NCBI GenBank assembly: GCA_943736015.1
Contig: OX031059.1
Location: 45,519,159-45,583,158 of the forward strand
Length of the DNA stretch: 64,000 nucleotides
Reading direction: 5' to 3'
DNA from: Tridacna crocea
Lineage: Eukaryota > Mollusca > Bivalvia > Cardiida > Cardiidae
Shown here: positions 44,427-55,120 of the stretch, one piece after another
How positions within the stretch are numbered: the stretch's first letter is position 1
Layout: every line of letters begins with the position of its first letter
Notes under the pieces: generated by a model
What the model was told of the DNA's origin: nothing
Databases searched by the model: none
What the model saw: only the letters and a program-made list of their open reading frames with translations
Position numbers and translations under genes: made by a program

Positions 44427-44695
44427 TTGGCCTGCAACACGCGAAAAGGGCATATGAACATTTGCGTAAAGCGTCGTCTCGGATCAACCTGCGCAGTCCG
44501 CGCAAGCTAATCCGAAACGACACTTTCCGTTTTTTATGTATTTTTTTCTGTTTTTTCGCATGTCTTTAGTTTAGGACAAAACCTGATGTTGTCGTAAAGT
44601 GCCGTCTCTGATTAGCCTGTGGGCATATCGCAGGCTGATCCAGGACGACAGTTTACCCAAATGTCCAAATGCCCCTTTTTCGTGTTTTCAAGCCA
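44427..44695. repeat. Family D MITE
   Basis: Ends TTGGCCTGCAACACGCG and CGTGTTTTCAAGCCAA. Two core palindromes: TCAACCTGCGCAGTCCGCG and TTAGCCTGTGGGCATATCGC. Its right end touches the TTAA of the next family A copy. Confidence 0.87.
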
Positions 44696-44697
44696 AT

Positions 44698-44926
44698 TTA
44701 ACCCTTTCCCAAACAATCCCTGGTTTTTACGGGTCTGGAATAGTAGCCTTTTGAAAACATTGTGGGAAAAGGAGAAAATGCTGGTTACCAGCATTTTCTC
44801 CTTTTCCCACAATGTTTTCTACCCTATCATAGACAGAAATCGTCTTTTCAGCAAGAGTTGAATTGTCGTCTGCAAATGCTTTCAATTCGGTCTAGTCCAA
44901 AAAAATCGTCGTTTGGGAAATGGTTA
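44698..44926. repeat. Family A MITE
   Basis: TTAA flanks both ends, CCCTTTCCCAAAC and GTTTGGGAAATGG ends, complete core. It lies 70 bases beyond the stop codon of the glycosyltransferase gene and may fall in its 3' untranslated region. Confidence 0.92.
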
Positions 44927-44994
44927 AATAAGGTATCCCCAGTGCATGTTCAAAACACGCTACATGTGGCATATTTTGGTATTTCCGCCTTGTA

Positions 44995-47900
44995 TCACCA
45001 AAGATTTCGTCCATAGATTTTAACACGTGGAATAAGTTTTGAAATAATATTTTCATCCGAGTACGTTACTTTATAAATGTTGGTATGATACCAGGTGTGA
45101 TACGTCAGAGCGTTTTCGCTCAAAGTCCTATCTTTCATACCTCTTGCCTTCCATTTCTCACATATTGCAACTTTATTGGGATGTAGGGTTGTCGTGTTGG
45201 AACATCTATCACGTAACAGACCGTCATTCATCTTTGAGTCGTAAACATCTTGGAAAGTTTCAGACGGTTGTAAATCAGGTAACCGAATCAGCACTCCAGC
45301 CGTCTGGTTTATCTTTCGATACAAGTGGGTCATAAAATTTGGCCCTGTGCAGGTGAAAGCGTCTTTACAGGCTTCAGGATGCTCCCAAATTTTCAAGATT
45401 ATGAGTTTATAGAATGGATGCTGCGGTACACAGAGAAGAGCGGCGTTGGATATCAGCAAGTCCACGTTCCACAGGAAGTAGTGTTCGCCTGGTTCCTTTG
45501 CCAGAGAGCATTCGTGAGTGTTGACGTAGGCATCCAAGGGTTTCACGCTAACGGTGTCTAGGTCAAAATATACCCCTCCATACTCGTGTATCACAAGGTA
45601 ACGCAAGGTGTCGGCACGGAAAAAATTTGAAGTCACTGAAAAGACAAAGGTATGACAATGACATGCGAGCATTTTAAGTTGCTAGATATTACCAGCTACT
45701 GTCGCCCTCCTCCATTTTGCTTTCTTTTGAATGACTACCTTTGAACATATTGTGAAAGAAGAAGATCTCTCTTAAAAATCGGCAAGTTATTAGATGTAGA
45801 ACTATTTCGTATTATGGTCTAATTCTATCCAGAAACAATTGATGTTGGTTGTCCATATTTTACAAGGAAGTTGACTGGTTCAAACATACATGTATATGAC
45901 TGTAGATGAGTTGAACCATAAACCTCTGTAGTTAGCTTTTGCGGACAGCATAGATCAAGATCAGACTGCACAGAACATGCAGTCTGATTCCGATTTATAC
46001 CGTCCGCACACGCATCTATTTTTGCCTATGGCGCGAGAAAGTTCAAGAATAAAACCAATTTCTAGATCAAGAAACCTCATCAAGATGCAAGAAAACGGAT
46101 TGTGAAAGCTTCCTTCTTTTTCTGTATGATGTGGTGCAGTTGTATTTTCTTATTTTCCTAGAACATTGTTGGAAAAGGAGAAAATGCTAGAATGCTAGTA
46201 CCAGTAATTTTTCCTTTATCGAGATATTTTCTAGCTTTTCTAGTTCTATCATTCTAACCACATTTAATTTGTCGCCAGTAAATGCTTTCAAATTTGAGGA
46301 AGTATAAACTTTTTTCTGTCTGCTATAATTTCCCCAGCTGTAGGCGATCTAACAGTCATCTGACTAAAGGAATAACATTCTTTCTGGTAATGAAGTGAAT
46401 TCAATAAATGAATGAACGATTAACCCTTTACCCCATACGGCATTTCTACGGCATCTCTAATTGACCCTAAATGACAGCAAGGGTGAAGCTGTTTTTTAAG
46501 TGTAAATGACACCTTTTGATAGCACAGAAAACATTGTGGCAAAAGGTAAAATTGCTCGTCACGAGCAATTTCACCTTTTGCCACAATGTTTTCCAAAGGC
46601 TCCAACAAGCAATGTGTAGAAATGAGTATCTATGGAGTAATTGGTTAAATGAATGAATGAATTAGAGTTTGACGCCATTTGCACAGCCTATGTCATATCA
46701 AGGCGGTAAACGCGGTCAACCTACGTATGTATTTCCAGGCTTTCTCACACCAGTAATGACACAACTTTCTTTCCAAGCCAATGACTACTTTCCTCTCGGG
46801 CATCAGAGGTGAGAGACCAAAAATAGCAGGAAAGAAAGTTTGCCTCAACCGGGTATCAAACTCACAACCAGCAGGGCCCGTATTCACCTACCATTCTTGA
46901 GAATATTCCTAGTCTTATTCTCCAAAGTTTTCTTTTGTAAGTAACACAACTTCTGATTGGCTAAACCGAATGGTTTAGCCAATCAGATGTTGTGTCACAT
47001 ACAAATGTAGAAAATTCTGGAGAATAAGACAAAGAATGTTCTTAATATGGTTGGCGAATACGGGCCCAGGTCACAAGTAGGATACGCTAACCACTAAACA
47101 ATCAGCCGGACATGAATGAATGATCACTTGTCGCACTACACAATCAAATATTTGTGCAAAATAAAGGAAGTCATTATAACAATACTGATTATAACACTTC
47201 ATTAGTGAGTGGTTGAGTGAGTGATGGATGGAAGGAGGGAATGAAGGAAGGGGAGAACGAACGAACAACGAACGAACGAGCGAACGAACGAACGAATGAA
47301 TGAATATTAGATAGGAAGGCAGGAAGGAAGGAAGGAAGGAACGAACGAACGAACGAACGAACGAACGAACGCATGACTATTAGATGGGCACTTGTGCGAA
47401 ATAAAGGAAGTTATTATAACAATACTGATTACATGACAATCCCTGATATCTACATATACATGTATACAAAATTCAACACATTTACTCCGAACGACATCTT
47501 TTTACGCTTTGTGACCGGAGTACCCTAGAAAACATTTTAACGAAGGGAGGAATTACGTCCATTTTTTACCGCTTTATTGTTCTGCATTTATTGACCTTAA
47601 TTCATAACTTTTTACTTTACATGGATGGTTTCAAAGTCGATTGTCTTTACAATTTTCTGGCGGGCGTCGGTGTTTTTCACCGCACTCCTTTTAAGTAAGT
47701 AAAACTTTCTTAACCCTTTACCAGACGACAAAATTTTAGCCCCGTCCAAATTAAAAGCATTTGCAGACGACAATTTCAGTGTGGCTCAAACGGTGCAACT
47801 GTTTAGTGATAGGGTAGAAAACATTGTGGGGAAAGGAGAAAATACTGGTTACCAGCACTTTCTCATTTTCCCACAATGTTATCAAAAGGCTTCTTGCCAA

Positions 47901-50900
47901 AGGTCGTCAAAAGTTGCCATTTTGTTGTAAAGGCTTCACTTTATTTCCCAACACGCCATTCAGGCAGATGTTAAAGTTCCGGATGTTGCCAACTGAAAGT
48001 AATGGGGGGATTAAAAATCTCCCAAATGGACAGTGCAGATCCAAGATCAGACTGTACGTTCTGTGCAGTCAGATCTCGATCTATACTGTCCGCAAAAAGT
48101 CATTCACGCTCAGCAGCCTCTTTAAACTCTTTACCAAAGGATAATTTTAGACAAGTCCAAATTAAAAGCATTTGCAGACAACATAATAATAATCAAATTA
48201 TCTAATGTATCTCAAATGGTTATTACTGTCTTCGCGATGGTAATAAACAGTGGGGTTTTGATGCTCCACTACCAACTGATTGTTCAGATTTCGAATTAAC
48301 CCATTACCAAACAACAAAATTTAACACTGGTCAAAAATGACAGTATTTGCAGACGACAAAATAAAAGTGACTGAAAATTTGACTTTTGTTTAGGGAAGGG
48401 TAGAAAACATTGTGGGAAAAGGAGAAAATGCTGGTTACCAGCATTTTCTCCTTTTCCCACAATGTTTTCTAAAGGCTTCTTTCACAGGGGCGTCAAAAGT
48501 AGGGATTGTGTGGTAATGGATTAATCCTCTGTTCTACCTTTTTATGCCTTATTGACTTCAAGAGTATCTAAACAGGAAAATATAGGTGATTTTAGCTTTT
48601 CGCAAATCTTTGATAAGCAACAGTGCGACTTCTTGATAATCTTTTACGTACTTTGAATTTACTTTACAACAGTTCAAATCTTCTAACTTCTCCTTAACTC
48701 TTTGCCACACAATCCCAACTTTTAACGACCCTGAGAAGGAAAGCCTTTAAAAACATTGTGGGAAAAGGAGAAAATGCTGGTTTCCAGCATTTTCTCCTTT
48801 TCCCACACTGTTTTCTCTAATTTCCAAATCAAATTTCAATTTTTGATTCACATTTATCTTGTTGTCTGCAAATGCTTTCAATTTGGATCAGTCTATAATT
48901 TTGTTGTTTGGTAAAGACTTAATTAAAGGCCAAGTAAAGGCCAAACTACCAACACCGGTGTCATCATACATTTAACCCATTACCAAACGACAATATTTTA
49001 GGCTTGTCCAAATTGAAGGCATTTGCAGACGACAAAAAAAAAGTGACTGAAAATTTGAATTTTGTTTTGTGAAGAGTAGAAAACATTGTGGGAAAAGGAG
49101 AAAATGCTGGTTAACAGCATTTTCTCCTTTTCCCACTATGTTTTCTTAAGGCTTCTTTCTCAGAGGCGTCAAAAGTAGGGATTGTGTGGTAATGGGTTTA
49201 AAATCTTACCATTTCAAAGTATGGAAAATATGGTAGAGATGACAGTACGATCGTATGTTATTTTGTGGACGGGTCGTATGTAAACATTTTCGCGAGCCAA
49301 GGTTACGATCACTACGTGGATCTTACCTTGGCGAATCGAGCCCGATTTCGAGATTCCCGCGACACGCCCCCTATTGGATGCTGCTTATTATCTCCCTTTA
49401 CATCATATTTCTCATAGCCAATGAAATGTCGTTTTACAACCCGCTTACGAATACAATAATTCAACATGAAGCAATAAACATAAACGTACTTCGACATGCC
49501 ATGGTCAGGTGCTAGGATATAGCCTAAAACATCTGATAAATGATTGGTCACATTGAAACTTTATGTAAATATTGTTCGTCTATGTTTTCTTCGGTAATAA
49601 ATCATTACAGATCCTGCACACATCCACGGAGGTATTCATGTTTACCTTCTATTTTTATAGCGACCCTGTTCTATTTTTATCAAAGATGAAATGTTACGAG
49701 CGATTTGATTTGATGCAGCTAGAGCTAGCTGCAACCAATGAAAATGCGTATGATTATCGAAATCAAGCTCAATCCGCCAAGGGTAGGGTAGCGTAGTGGA
49801 TCGTAACCCTTGACGTGCGAAGATGTATGTAAAAAGGTGACAGAAAAAAGAACGATTTTTAAAATCAGGCAAAAAGCGAACAAAAGACATGCAGTTGGCA
49901 GGTTTTAAACCTAGTTTTGAAATTAATTTCTTTGTCAGCGGTTAACACTTTGACCGACTGTACAATGGCAGATTGAAATCTTAACAACAATAATTTCAGT
50001 ATTTTCAAATGGTATAATACAAATTCGAATGCATTTGAACATCGCAGAACAGAAGAGAACGGTCCTATTATACTAGTATTCGCTGTGTATTTTTCCCAGA
50101 TATCTGATTTCCCGATTAGCGATATTTCACTCTTTCCCAAACAAGCCCGGATTTTTACGTGTCTGCAGTACAACTCTTTGGAAAACACTGTGGGAAAAGG
50201 AAAAATTGCTCGTAACGAGCAATTTCTCCTTTTCCCACAGTGTTTTCTAGCCTATCGGAAAACTTTCTGCCATTCTCATCAAATTCAAAATTGTCATCTG
50301 CAAATACTTTGAGTTTGGGACAGTCTAAAATTTGTCATATGGGAAAGGGTTAAGCCTATGAACTACTGAAGTAGAAACTCCCTCAGAGTTGAATATTAAA
50401 CGAAGCCTATTTCAACGGCTCAAAATACTATCCACTGTAGGAAACTCAAGACTTGTATCATAAGACTTGACCATAGAAGTGTACGAAATAGATCCAAGAT
50501 CAGACTAAACCTTCTGTGCAGTCTGATCTTGAACTATGTCGTCCGTAAGAGCCACCGATTTCGCCAAAAGGGAAAGAAAGAGTTAAACATATTCAGACAC
50601 AATCATGTATGTCATACATTTTAAGGATATATATATAAAGTCATCACTTATACGTGTATAGTACTTTGCCTTATATGATTTCTCTCTCTTTCTAAACCCT
50701 TTACCCCATAAGACAAGGATGAAGCCGTTTCTTATGTGTATATAGCTCCTCTTGATAGTGTAGAAAACATTGTGGCAAAAGGTGAAATTGCTCGTCACGA
50801 GCAATTTCACCTTTTGCCACAATGTTTTCCAAAGGCTCCTACAAGCAGTGCGTAGAAATGAGTATCTATGGAGTAAAAGGTTAACAACTTTTATTTTTCG

Positions 50901-51181
50901 ATCTAACAGCGTAATATCACAGTACTTTCTACGTTGCCCCTCCTCGCCCAGCTCCTTGGTTCTGGTTACCTGCTGTTGGTTCGAATCCCGTGACAGTCGA
51001 AATTCTTTCCAGGATTGATGAATTTTCAGCAAGTGGCTTTGAAATAGAGTGTCTTATTTTAGTGTGTGGAGTTTCAAAAACTCTAAAAAAAAACATAATT
51101 GATAAATCTGTGCACTGTTAAAAGGGCTTTATCAACAAATTATATTTCTCTGCAGTTGTGGTCAGCTATCCTCTTTACATG

Positions 51182-51215
<34 letters not shown>

Positions 51216-52064
51216 AAATTTACTGTGTCTGATTCTTTGTTAGACATTTTGATAAACAAAAAAAAAAACGGCTTTGAAATTGCAAACCTGCATCTTTAGT
51301 TCTGACTGAGGATGTTCATTTTATGTATGAGAGTTGTCCCAGAGATACATGTATGTCATCCTCGGATACCCCGGGGTCTCCCTATTTGCTACGCTACATC
51401 GACCCCTGGGACAATTAATTGAATTTCCATCGCTTTACCGCTGGCCGAATGCTGGCTTTTCATTGGTTCCATCATCATTTTGTGATGGGCGAGTGGACTG
51501 TACGCTATGACGTTTCGTATCGATTTTCGGCGGCTGATTCAAAGTTTTATTAGTCAGTTGTCCCAGGGGTCGATGTAGCGTACCAAATAGGGAGACCCCG
51601 GGGTATCCGAGGATGCATGTATGTGGACTTCTACCATTACTCGACCATTTAATAACAGTTTAATACCCAATATATACACCACAAGCATAAAGCCTACCTT
51701 CATCGTTCGAAAGTCTTGGGTACAGAAAAGGATACTTGTCTTTAACAAACTTCAGTCCCGACTCTTTGGTCCAAAAGTAGTAATCCCACTTTGGCTGGGG
51801 GTTATCCTTCAAAAAGCTCCGAATGTTTGATACAAATTCACTGGGAAGCGTTTCGTTGTTCCAAATGAAATGTATAATCTTCGGAATAGTTTTACCTGGG
51901 TCGACAAAAACGCGCTCTACTCTATCTTCCACTTGTTTGACACTATTGTTCATAAAGCCCCTGTTAGTGACCAGAAAAGTGACAATTATACTGAAAATGA
52001 ACAGCACGACCAGGAACTGCTCTCTTCTATAATGTAACTTATTCAAAATGTCTATCATGGTCAT
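44995..52064 (-). CDS. Type II membrane glycosyltransferase with DxD motif (Gly_transf_sug/GT32-like), two exons
   Basis: On the minus strand exon 1 is 52064-51698 and exon 2 is 45635-44995, joined in phase 1 across a 6.1 kb GT-AG intron, giving 335 residues. Residues 1-17 are basic and cytoplasmic, about 18-33 (LVVLFIFSIIVTFLV) form a signal anchor, and the rest would face the Golgi lumen. TIPKIIHFIWNNETLP opens the domain, and FRADTLRYLVIHEYGGVYFD with the DxD motif Asp147-Leu-Asp149 is the nucleotide-sugar and metal site. This pattern is that of the OCH1/alpha-1,4-glycosyltransferase-related proteins. The sugar donor and acceptor cannot be told. Exon 2 includes several cysteines (CSNTT, CEKW) as expected for a secreted domain. 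The first ATG lies in a dispersed repeat; Met3 is an alternative start. The intron is packed with MITEs. Confidence 0.92.
45938..46010. repeat. Family B MITE, core
   Basis: TGCGGACAGCATAGATC, AGATCAGACTGCACAGAACATG palindrome, TTATACCGTCCGCAC. In the glycosyltransferase intron. Confidence 0.8.
46140..46340. repeat. Family A MITE, decayed
   Basis: TAGAACATTGTTGGAAAAGG, a broken palindrome (ATGCTAGAATGCTAG), TTGTCGCCAGTAAATGC and CTTTCAAATTTGAGG. Confidence 0.65.
46420..46648. repeat. Family A MITE, subfamily 2
   Basis: TTAA flanks both ends. Core GTGGCAAAAGGTAAAATTGC against GCAATTTCACCTTTTGCCAC, tip CTCGTCACGAG. Close to 10667 and 50694. Confidence 0.92.
46733..47110 (-). repeat. SINE type 2 carrying a family F insertion
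   Basis: On the minus strand the head CCGGCTGATTGTTTAGTGG..TTAGCG is followed, beyond the family F insert, by TGTGAGTTTGATACCCGG. The body GAGGCAAACTTTCTTTCC and GAAAGAAAGTTGTGTCAT is shared with 32870-33076. The family F copy at 46878-47070 lies between matching CAG triplets. Confidence 0.75.
46878..47070. repeat. Family F MITE nested in SINE type 2
   Basis: Ends GGCCCGTATTCACCTACC and GGCGAATACGGGCC, flanked by CAG on both sides. Central palindrome ..TTGGCTAAACCGAATGG and mirror. Confidence 0.87.
47210..47372. repeat. (GAAC)n and (GGAA)n microsatellites
   Basis: Runs of GAAC, GGAA and GAAT units. The same TTATAACAATACTGATTA motif occurs on both sides (47174 and 47413), so part of the region has been duplicated. 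Confidence 0.85.
47710..47933. repeat. Family A MITE
   Basis: Starts TTAACCCTTTACCAGACGAC, as in 21114. The core is nearly complete. The right end is changed to TTGTAAAGGCTTC. Confidence 0.87.
48022..48100. repeat. Family B MITE, core
   Basis: ATGGACAGTGCAGATCC, AGATCAGACTGTACGTTCTG palindrome, TCTATACTGTCCGC. A family A left end follows at 48122-48190. Confidence 0.82.
48296..48524. repeat. Family A MITE
   Basis: TTAA flanks both ends; ends CCCATTACCAAACAAC and GTGTGGTAATGGA. The core palindrome is perfect. Confidence 0.92.
48694..48922. repeat. Family A MITE
   Basis: TTAA flanks both ends; ends CTCTTTGCCACACAATCC and GTTTGGTAAAGAC. Core tip CTGGTTTCCAG. Confidence 0.92.
48972..49199. repeat. 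Family A MITE
   Basis: Left TTAACCCATTACCAAACGAC; right GTGTGGTAATGGGTTT. Core palindrome complete except CTGGTTAACAG. Confidence 0.91.
49200..50080. other. Glycosyltransferase intron stretch without recognised repeats
   Basis: Contains only short ORFs on both strands with no family resemblance. A CCACTACGCTACCC/..GTAGCGTAGTGG motif near 49790 hints at another repeat, but ends were not found. Confidence 0.4.
50129..50353. repeat. Family A MITE, subfamily 4
   Basis: CTCTTTCCCAAACAAGCCC to ATATGGGAAAGGGTTAA. Core GGGAAAAGGAAAAATTGC and mirror with tip CTCGTAACGAG. Confidence 0.9.
50484..50560. repeat. Family B MITE, core
   Basis: GAAATAGATCCAAGATC, GACTAAACCTTCTGTGCAGTC and GAACTATGTCGTCCG. 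Confidence 0.75.
50694..50884. repeat. Family A MITE, subfamily 2, internally shortened
   Basis: Left AAACCCTTTACCCCATAAG, right TATGGAGTAAAAGGTTAA. Perfect core with tip CTCGTCACGAG. A piece of the left half is missing. Confidence 0.9.
51182..51208. repeat. (CT)n microsatellite
   Basis: A pure CTCTCT run in the glycosyltransferase intron. Confidence 0.85.
51357..51615. repeat. ~260 bp TIR element with 54 bp inverted ends
   Basis: Left arm from CCTCGGATACCCCGGGGTC to CGACCCCTGGGACA, right arm its mirror with a single changed stretch (TTGCTACG against CGTACCAAA). The interior (~145 bases) has no ORF. Flanks CATGTATGTCAT and GCATGTATGT are similar. It lies 83 bases from the splice donor of the glycosyltransferase exon 1. 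Confidence 0.87.
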
Positions 52065-52420
52065 TATCTCCCGCTAGACGGCATTCAACACATACTCAAC
52101 TATCTCATTTGGGCATCTTGGTACCGAACCACTTTCCTACGCAATAAACCGTTACTTTGAGTTTCAAACTAAAATAAACGTTTACTCTATAAAACGCTAC
52201 CCCGTGTAATTCACTCAGCTTTGATCAGCAGTTTAGAGAAATCTGAAGGTAAAGCAGGTCTCATTTCTCCTCAAACGTATTGATAAAAGCTATTTTCTCC
52301 ATTGCTACTTTACAGAGCTTTTGGGGCTAGTGATGCGTCATATAAGACATGTACAGTCTTCGAAGAATATGACATGCGCAGACAATGCTATCATGGTATT
52401 AGATGTATCACAAAAACGCA
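52061..52420 (-). repeat. Dispersed repeat X, copy 2, 5' flank of the glycosyltransferase
   Basis: In reverse it matches 4690-5055: GAATATGACATGCGCAGAC, AAACTAAAATAAACGTTTAC, CCGTGTAATTCACTCAGC and TCTCCCGCTAGACGG. It reaches the first ATG (52062-52064) of the gene, so the core promoter and leader are probably in the repeat. No clear TATA box. Confidence 0.75.
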
Positions 52421-52470
52421 GTCCAGTTTTAAAACACCCCTTTAAATGTCATAATAGACAGTAAGTTATC

Positions 52471-52690
52471 TTAACTCTTTACCAAACGACAAAATTTTAG
52501 ACTGGTCCAAATTGAAAGCATGTGCAGACGACAAAATGAATGTGACTAGTGACTAAAGAATTGAAATTTGTTTTGGGAAGGTAAATAAAAACATTGTGGG
52601 AAAAGGAGAAAATGCTGGTTACCAGCATATTCTTCTTTTCCCACAATGTTTTCAAAAGGCTTCTTTCACAGGGGTCAGTAGCGTCTTACC
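52471..52690. repeat. Family A MITE, right end replaced
   Basis: TTAACTCTTTACCAAACGAC left end, complete core with GCATATTCTTC change. The right end runs into the next family A copy. Confidence 0.88.
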
Positions 52691-52858
52691 CCTTTACCAC
52701 TTAATATCGATTTTTTACGGCCTTGAGGAAGAGGCCTATAAAAGCATTATGGGAAAAGGAGGAATTGTAAAATAGATTTTTGAGTCACACTTATTTTGTC
52801 GTCTGCATATGTCTTGGATTTGAACAAGTGCAGATTTTTCTGTCGTCTGATAAAGAGA
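52685..52858. repeat. Family A MITE, half core missing
   Basis: CCCCTTTACCACTTAATATC, GCATTATGGGAAAAGGAGG, then directly ATTTTTGAGTCACAC without the second arm; ends GTCTGATAAAGAG. Confidence 0.8.
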
Positions 52859-52952
52859 AAATTGACCATGTCCTGCGTTAAAGGCTTCTGTAAGTGTTTG
52901 CAGCAGACGACAACAACATACGTTTTAGAAATATGATATATTTGACATGAAT

Positions 52953-53160
52953 TAATAACTCTTTACCAGTAGAATGGAATTTAGACGACCAAATTCAAAG
53001 GACTTGCAGACCAAAATTCAGATGTGGCTAAAATGATAGAATTTGTCTGTGATAGTGCAGAAAATATTGTGGAAAAAGGAGAAAATCCTGGTCACCAGCC
53101 TTTTCTACTTTGCCCACAATATTTTTTTTCTTATTCGGGATTGTGTGGTGAACAGTTAAC
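52953..53160. repeat. Family A MITE, decayed
   Basis: AACTCTTTACCAGTAG, GAAAATATTGTGGAAAAAGG, CCTGGTCACCAGCCTTTTC, GTGTGGTGAACAGTTAA. Another decayed family A piece follows to 53260. Confidence 0.78.
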
Positions 53161-53305
53161 GGCTTTGACACACAAAATCATTGTGAAAATATTGTGGCAA
53201 AAAAAAAACGAGCAAGATCTACTTTTGCCAGAATGTTTTCAAAAGTTGTCCACTACAAGTAACAGAAATCCGATCGGAATCAAATGAGTTATTGCAAAGC
53301 CTGGG

Positions 53306-53502
53306 GGTCCGTATTTACCAACCATTCTTAAGAACGTTCTTTGTCTTATTCTTCAAGACTTTCTGAAAATGAAAGTAACAGAACTTCTGATTGGCTAAAC
53401 CATATGGTTTAGCCAATCAAAAGTTGTGTTACTTTCACAATGACGAAAATCTGAAGAATAAGACTTAGAGTTTCTTAAGAATGGTTGGTGAATACGGACC
53501 CT
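53306..53502. repeat. Family F MITE
   Basis: Ends GGGTCCGTATTTACCAACC and GGTTGGTGAATACGGACC. Central GGCTAAACCATATGGTTTAGCC palindrome region is intact. Confidence 0.87.
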
Positions 53503-53589
53503 GCAGCTGATCACTGGCCTTGGAAAATGAGTCTCCTGATAAAACACAATCACATGTCTATGAAAAACGTAAAACGGCACATGAACTGA

Positions 53590-53822
53590 ATTAACCTTTT
53601 ACTAAACAATCTCCTTGTTTACAACCTTGAAGAATAATCCGTTGGAAATATCGTTGGAATGGGAGAAAATTCTGGCTAACAGACTTTTCTCTATTTGCCA
53701 CACTATCTTTCACCCTTGCGGATATATGCAAATACTATAATGTCAGCCATATTTATTTTGATGACTGTCAATCATTTGAATTTGCACAGTCTAAAATTTT
53801 GTCGTTTGATACGGAGTTGAAC
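53590..53822. repeat. Family A MITE, decayed
   Basis: TTAACCTTTTACTAAACAATC, GGGAGAAAATTCTGGCTAAC, TTTTGTCGTTTGATACGGAG. Confidence 0.78.
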
Positions 53823-53967
53823 AAATATTAAAAAAAAAACACTTTTCAGAAATCCGATACCCACGTTGTTCAGCTTTAAATAGTATTTTTGGTTTACGCT
53901 CCAAAACACAAATCACATGTCGGTATACCACAACGTTGTATAGTTGAGATACGGTAAGTTGTTCTCT

Positions 53968-54207
53968 ATATATACTACTCAACTTTTGCTTGGAATCAAA
54001 ACCAAAATGTAGTTAATTTTTTCGAAAGGGCAAATCCGTTTTCTTCGCCTTCCACGATGTCTGAAAAAACCTTATTCTGTTTATTTGATATTGATTTCTT
54101 TACTGTGACCATGAAATGAACTTGTTTCTGTTTGAATAAATTTAATTTTGGAAAAATATATTCATTTTTTATTTTGATTCCTAGCAAAAGTTGAGTAGTA
54201 TATATGA
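53968..54207. repeat. 240 bp TIR element
   Basis: Inverted ends of about 35 bases: TATATACTACTCAACTTTTG..GGAATC and its mirror GATTCC..CAAAAGTTGAGTAGTATATA. AT-rich interior without ORF. A family D copy starts right after it. Confidence 0.86.
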
Positions 54208-54208
54208 T

Positions 54209-54482
54209 AGGCGAGCAACAGGCTAAAGCGGGCATTCCGACAGTTGCGGGAAGTGTCGTTTCCGATCAGCCTGTGCAGTCCGCGCAGGCTAACACTAACT
54301 GTTTTTATGTAATTTTCTGTTTTTTGCACCAGTCTAGTACAATGGCACAAAATCGAGATCTGCAATTTATGGAGTCATAAAATACTGTATCGGAATAGCC
54401 TGCGCAGACTGCGTAGTCTGACCCGAGACGACACTTTACACAACTGTCCGAATGCCCCTTTTCGCATGTTGAAGACCATAAT
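54209..54482. repeat. Family D MITE
   Basis: Ends AGGCGAGCAACAGGCTAAAG..GGGCATTCCGACA and TGTCCGAATGCCCCTTTTCG. Two core palindromes, GATCAGCCTGTGCAGTCCGC and GAATAGCCTGCGCAGACTGC. Confidence 0.86.
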
Positions 54483-54513
54483 TATAGTATATAGCGAAAT
54501 GTTTCCTTGTTTG

Positions 54514-54960
54514 GGGTTAGTTCTTTAACTGACAAAGCAAATGGGCTTGTTTAAATTCAAAGCATTTGCAGACAAAAATTGATGTAACTTTTATGATGAG
54601 ATTAGTATATGGAAGGATAGGAACCATTATGGTAAAAACAGAGAAACTGCAGCACAAGTGTAGTCTGGAGATCCCTTTTCAACATTGTTTTCACAAGTTT
54701 TCTTCTTCGAGGTCGTTAGTACATGGATTCGGTAAAAGGGTAGCTCTTTATCGAATAACAAAATTTTGGACGAGTCCAAATTGAAAGCAATTGCAGGCGA
54801 CAATATGAATCAAAAATGGAATTATGATTTGGAAAGGGTAGAAAACATATGGGAAAAGGAGAAAATGCTGGTTACCAGCATTTTCTCCTTTTCCCACAAT
54901 GTTTTCTATAGACTTCTTTCTCAGGGTCGTTAAAAGTCGAGATTGTGTGGTAAAGGGTTT
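54514..54960. repeat. Two adjacent family A MITEs
   Basis: The first (to about 54740) is decayed with a lost core. The second (about 54738-54960) begins CTCTTTATCGAATAAC, has a complete core with CTGGTTACCAG tip and ends GTGTGGTAAAGGGTTT. They share one boundary. Confidence 0.82.
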
Positions 54961-55120
54961 AGTCAGCTGTTCACAGTGTGTGTCAGTTATATCTTATACG
55001 GAAGAACACCCATACATGTATATGTTGTACTGGAGTTCCTACAGCCATGGAGTACTTCGGTAAACATTCTGGAAAATATTCTCTCCAAGTCAATGCCTGT
55101 TCTTTTACTACGTTAAAAAA

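Noticed and set aside
50950-51000. GGTTCGAATCCC motif suggesting a tRNA
   Set aside because: Only a B-box-like motif is seen; no A box or stems at the right distance.
1720-54900. CRISPR-like regularity of repeated palindromes
   Set aside because: The repeats are dispersed transposons with TTAA flanks and irregular spacing in a spliced eukaryotic genome; no spacers and no cas genes.
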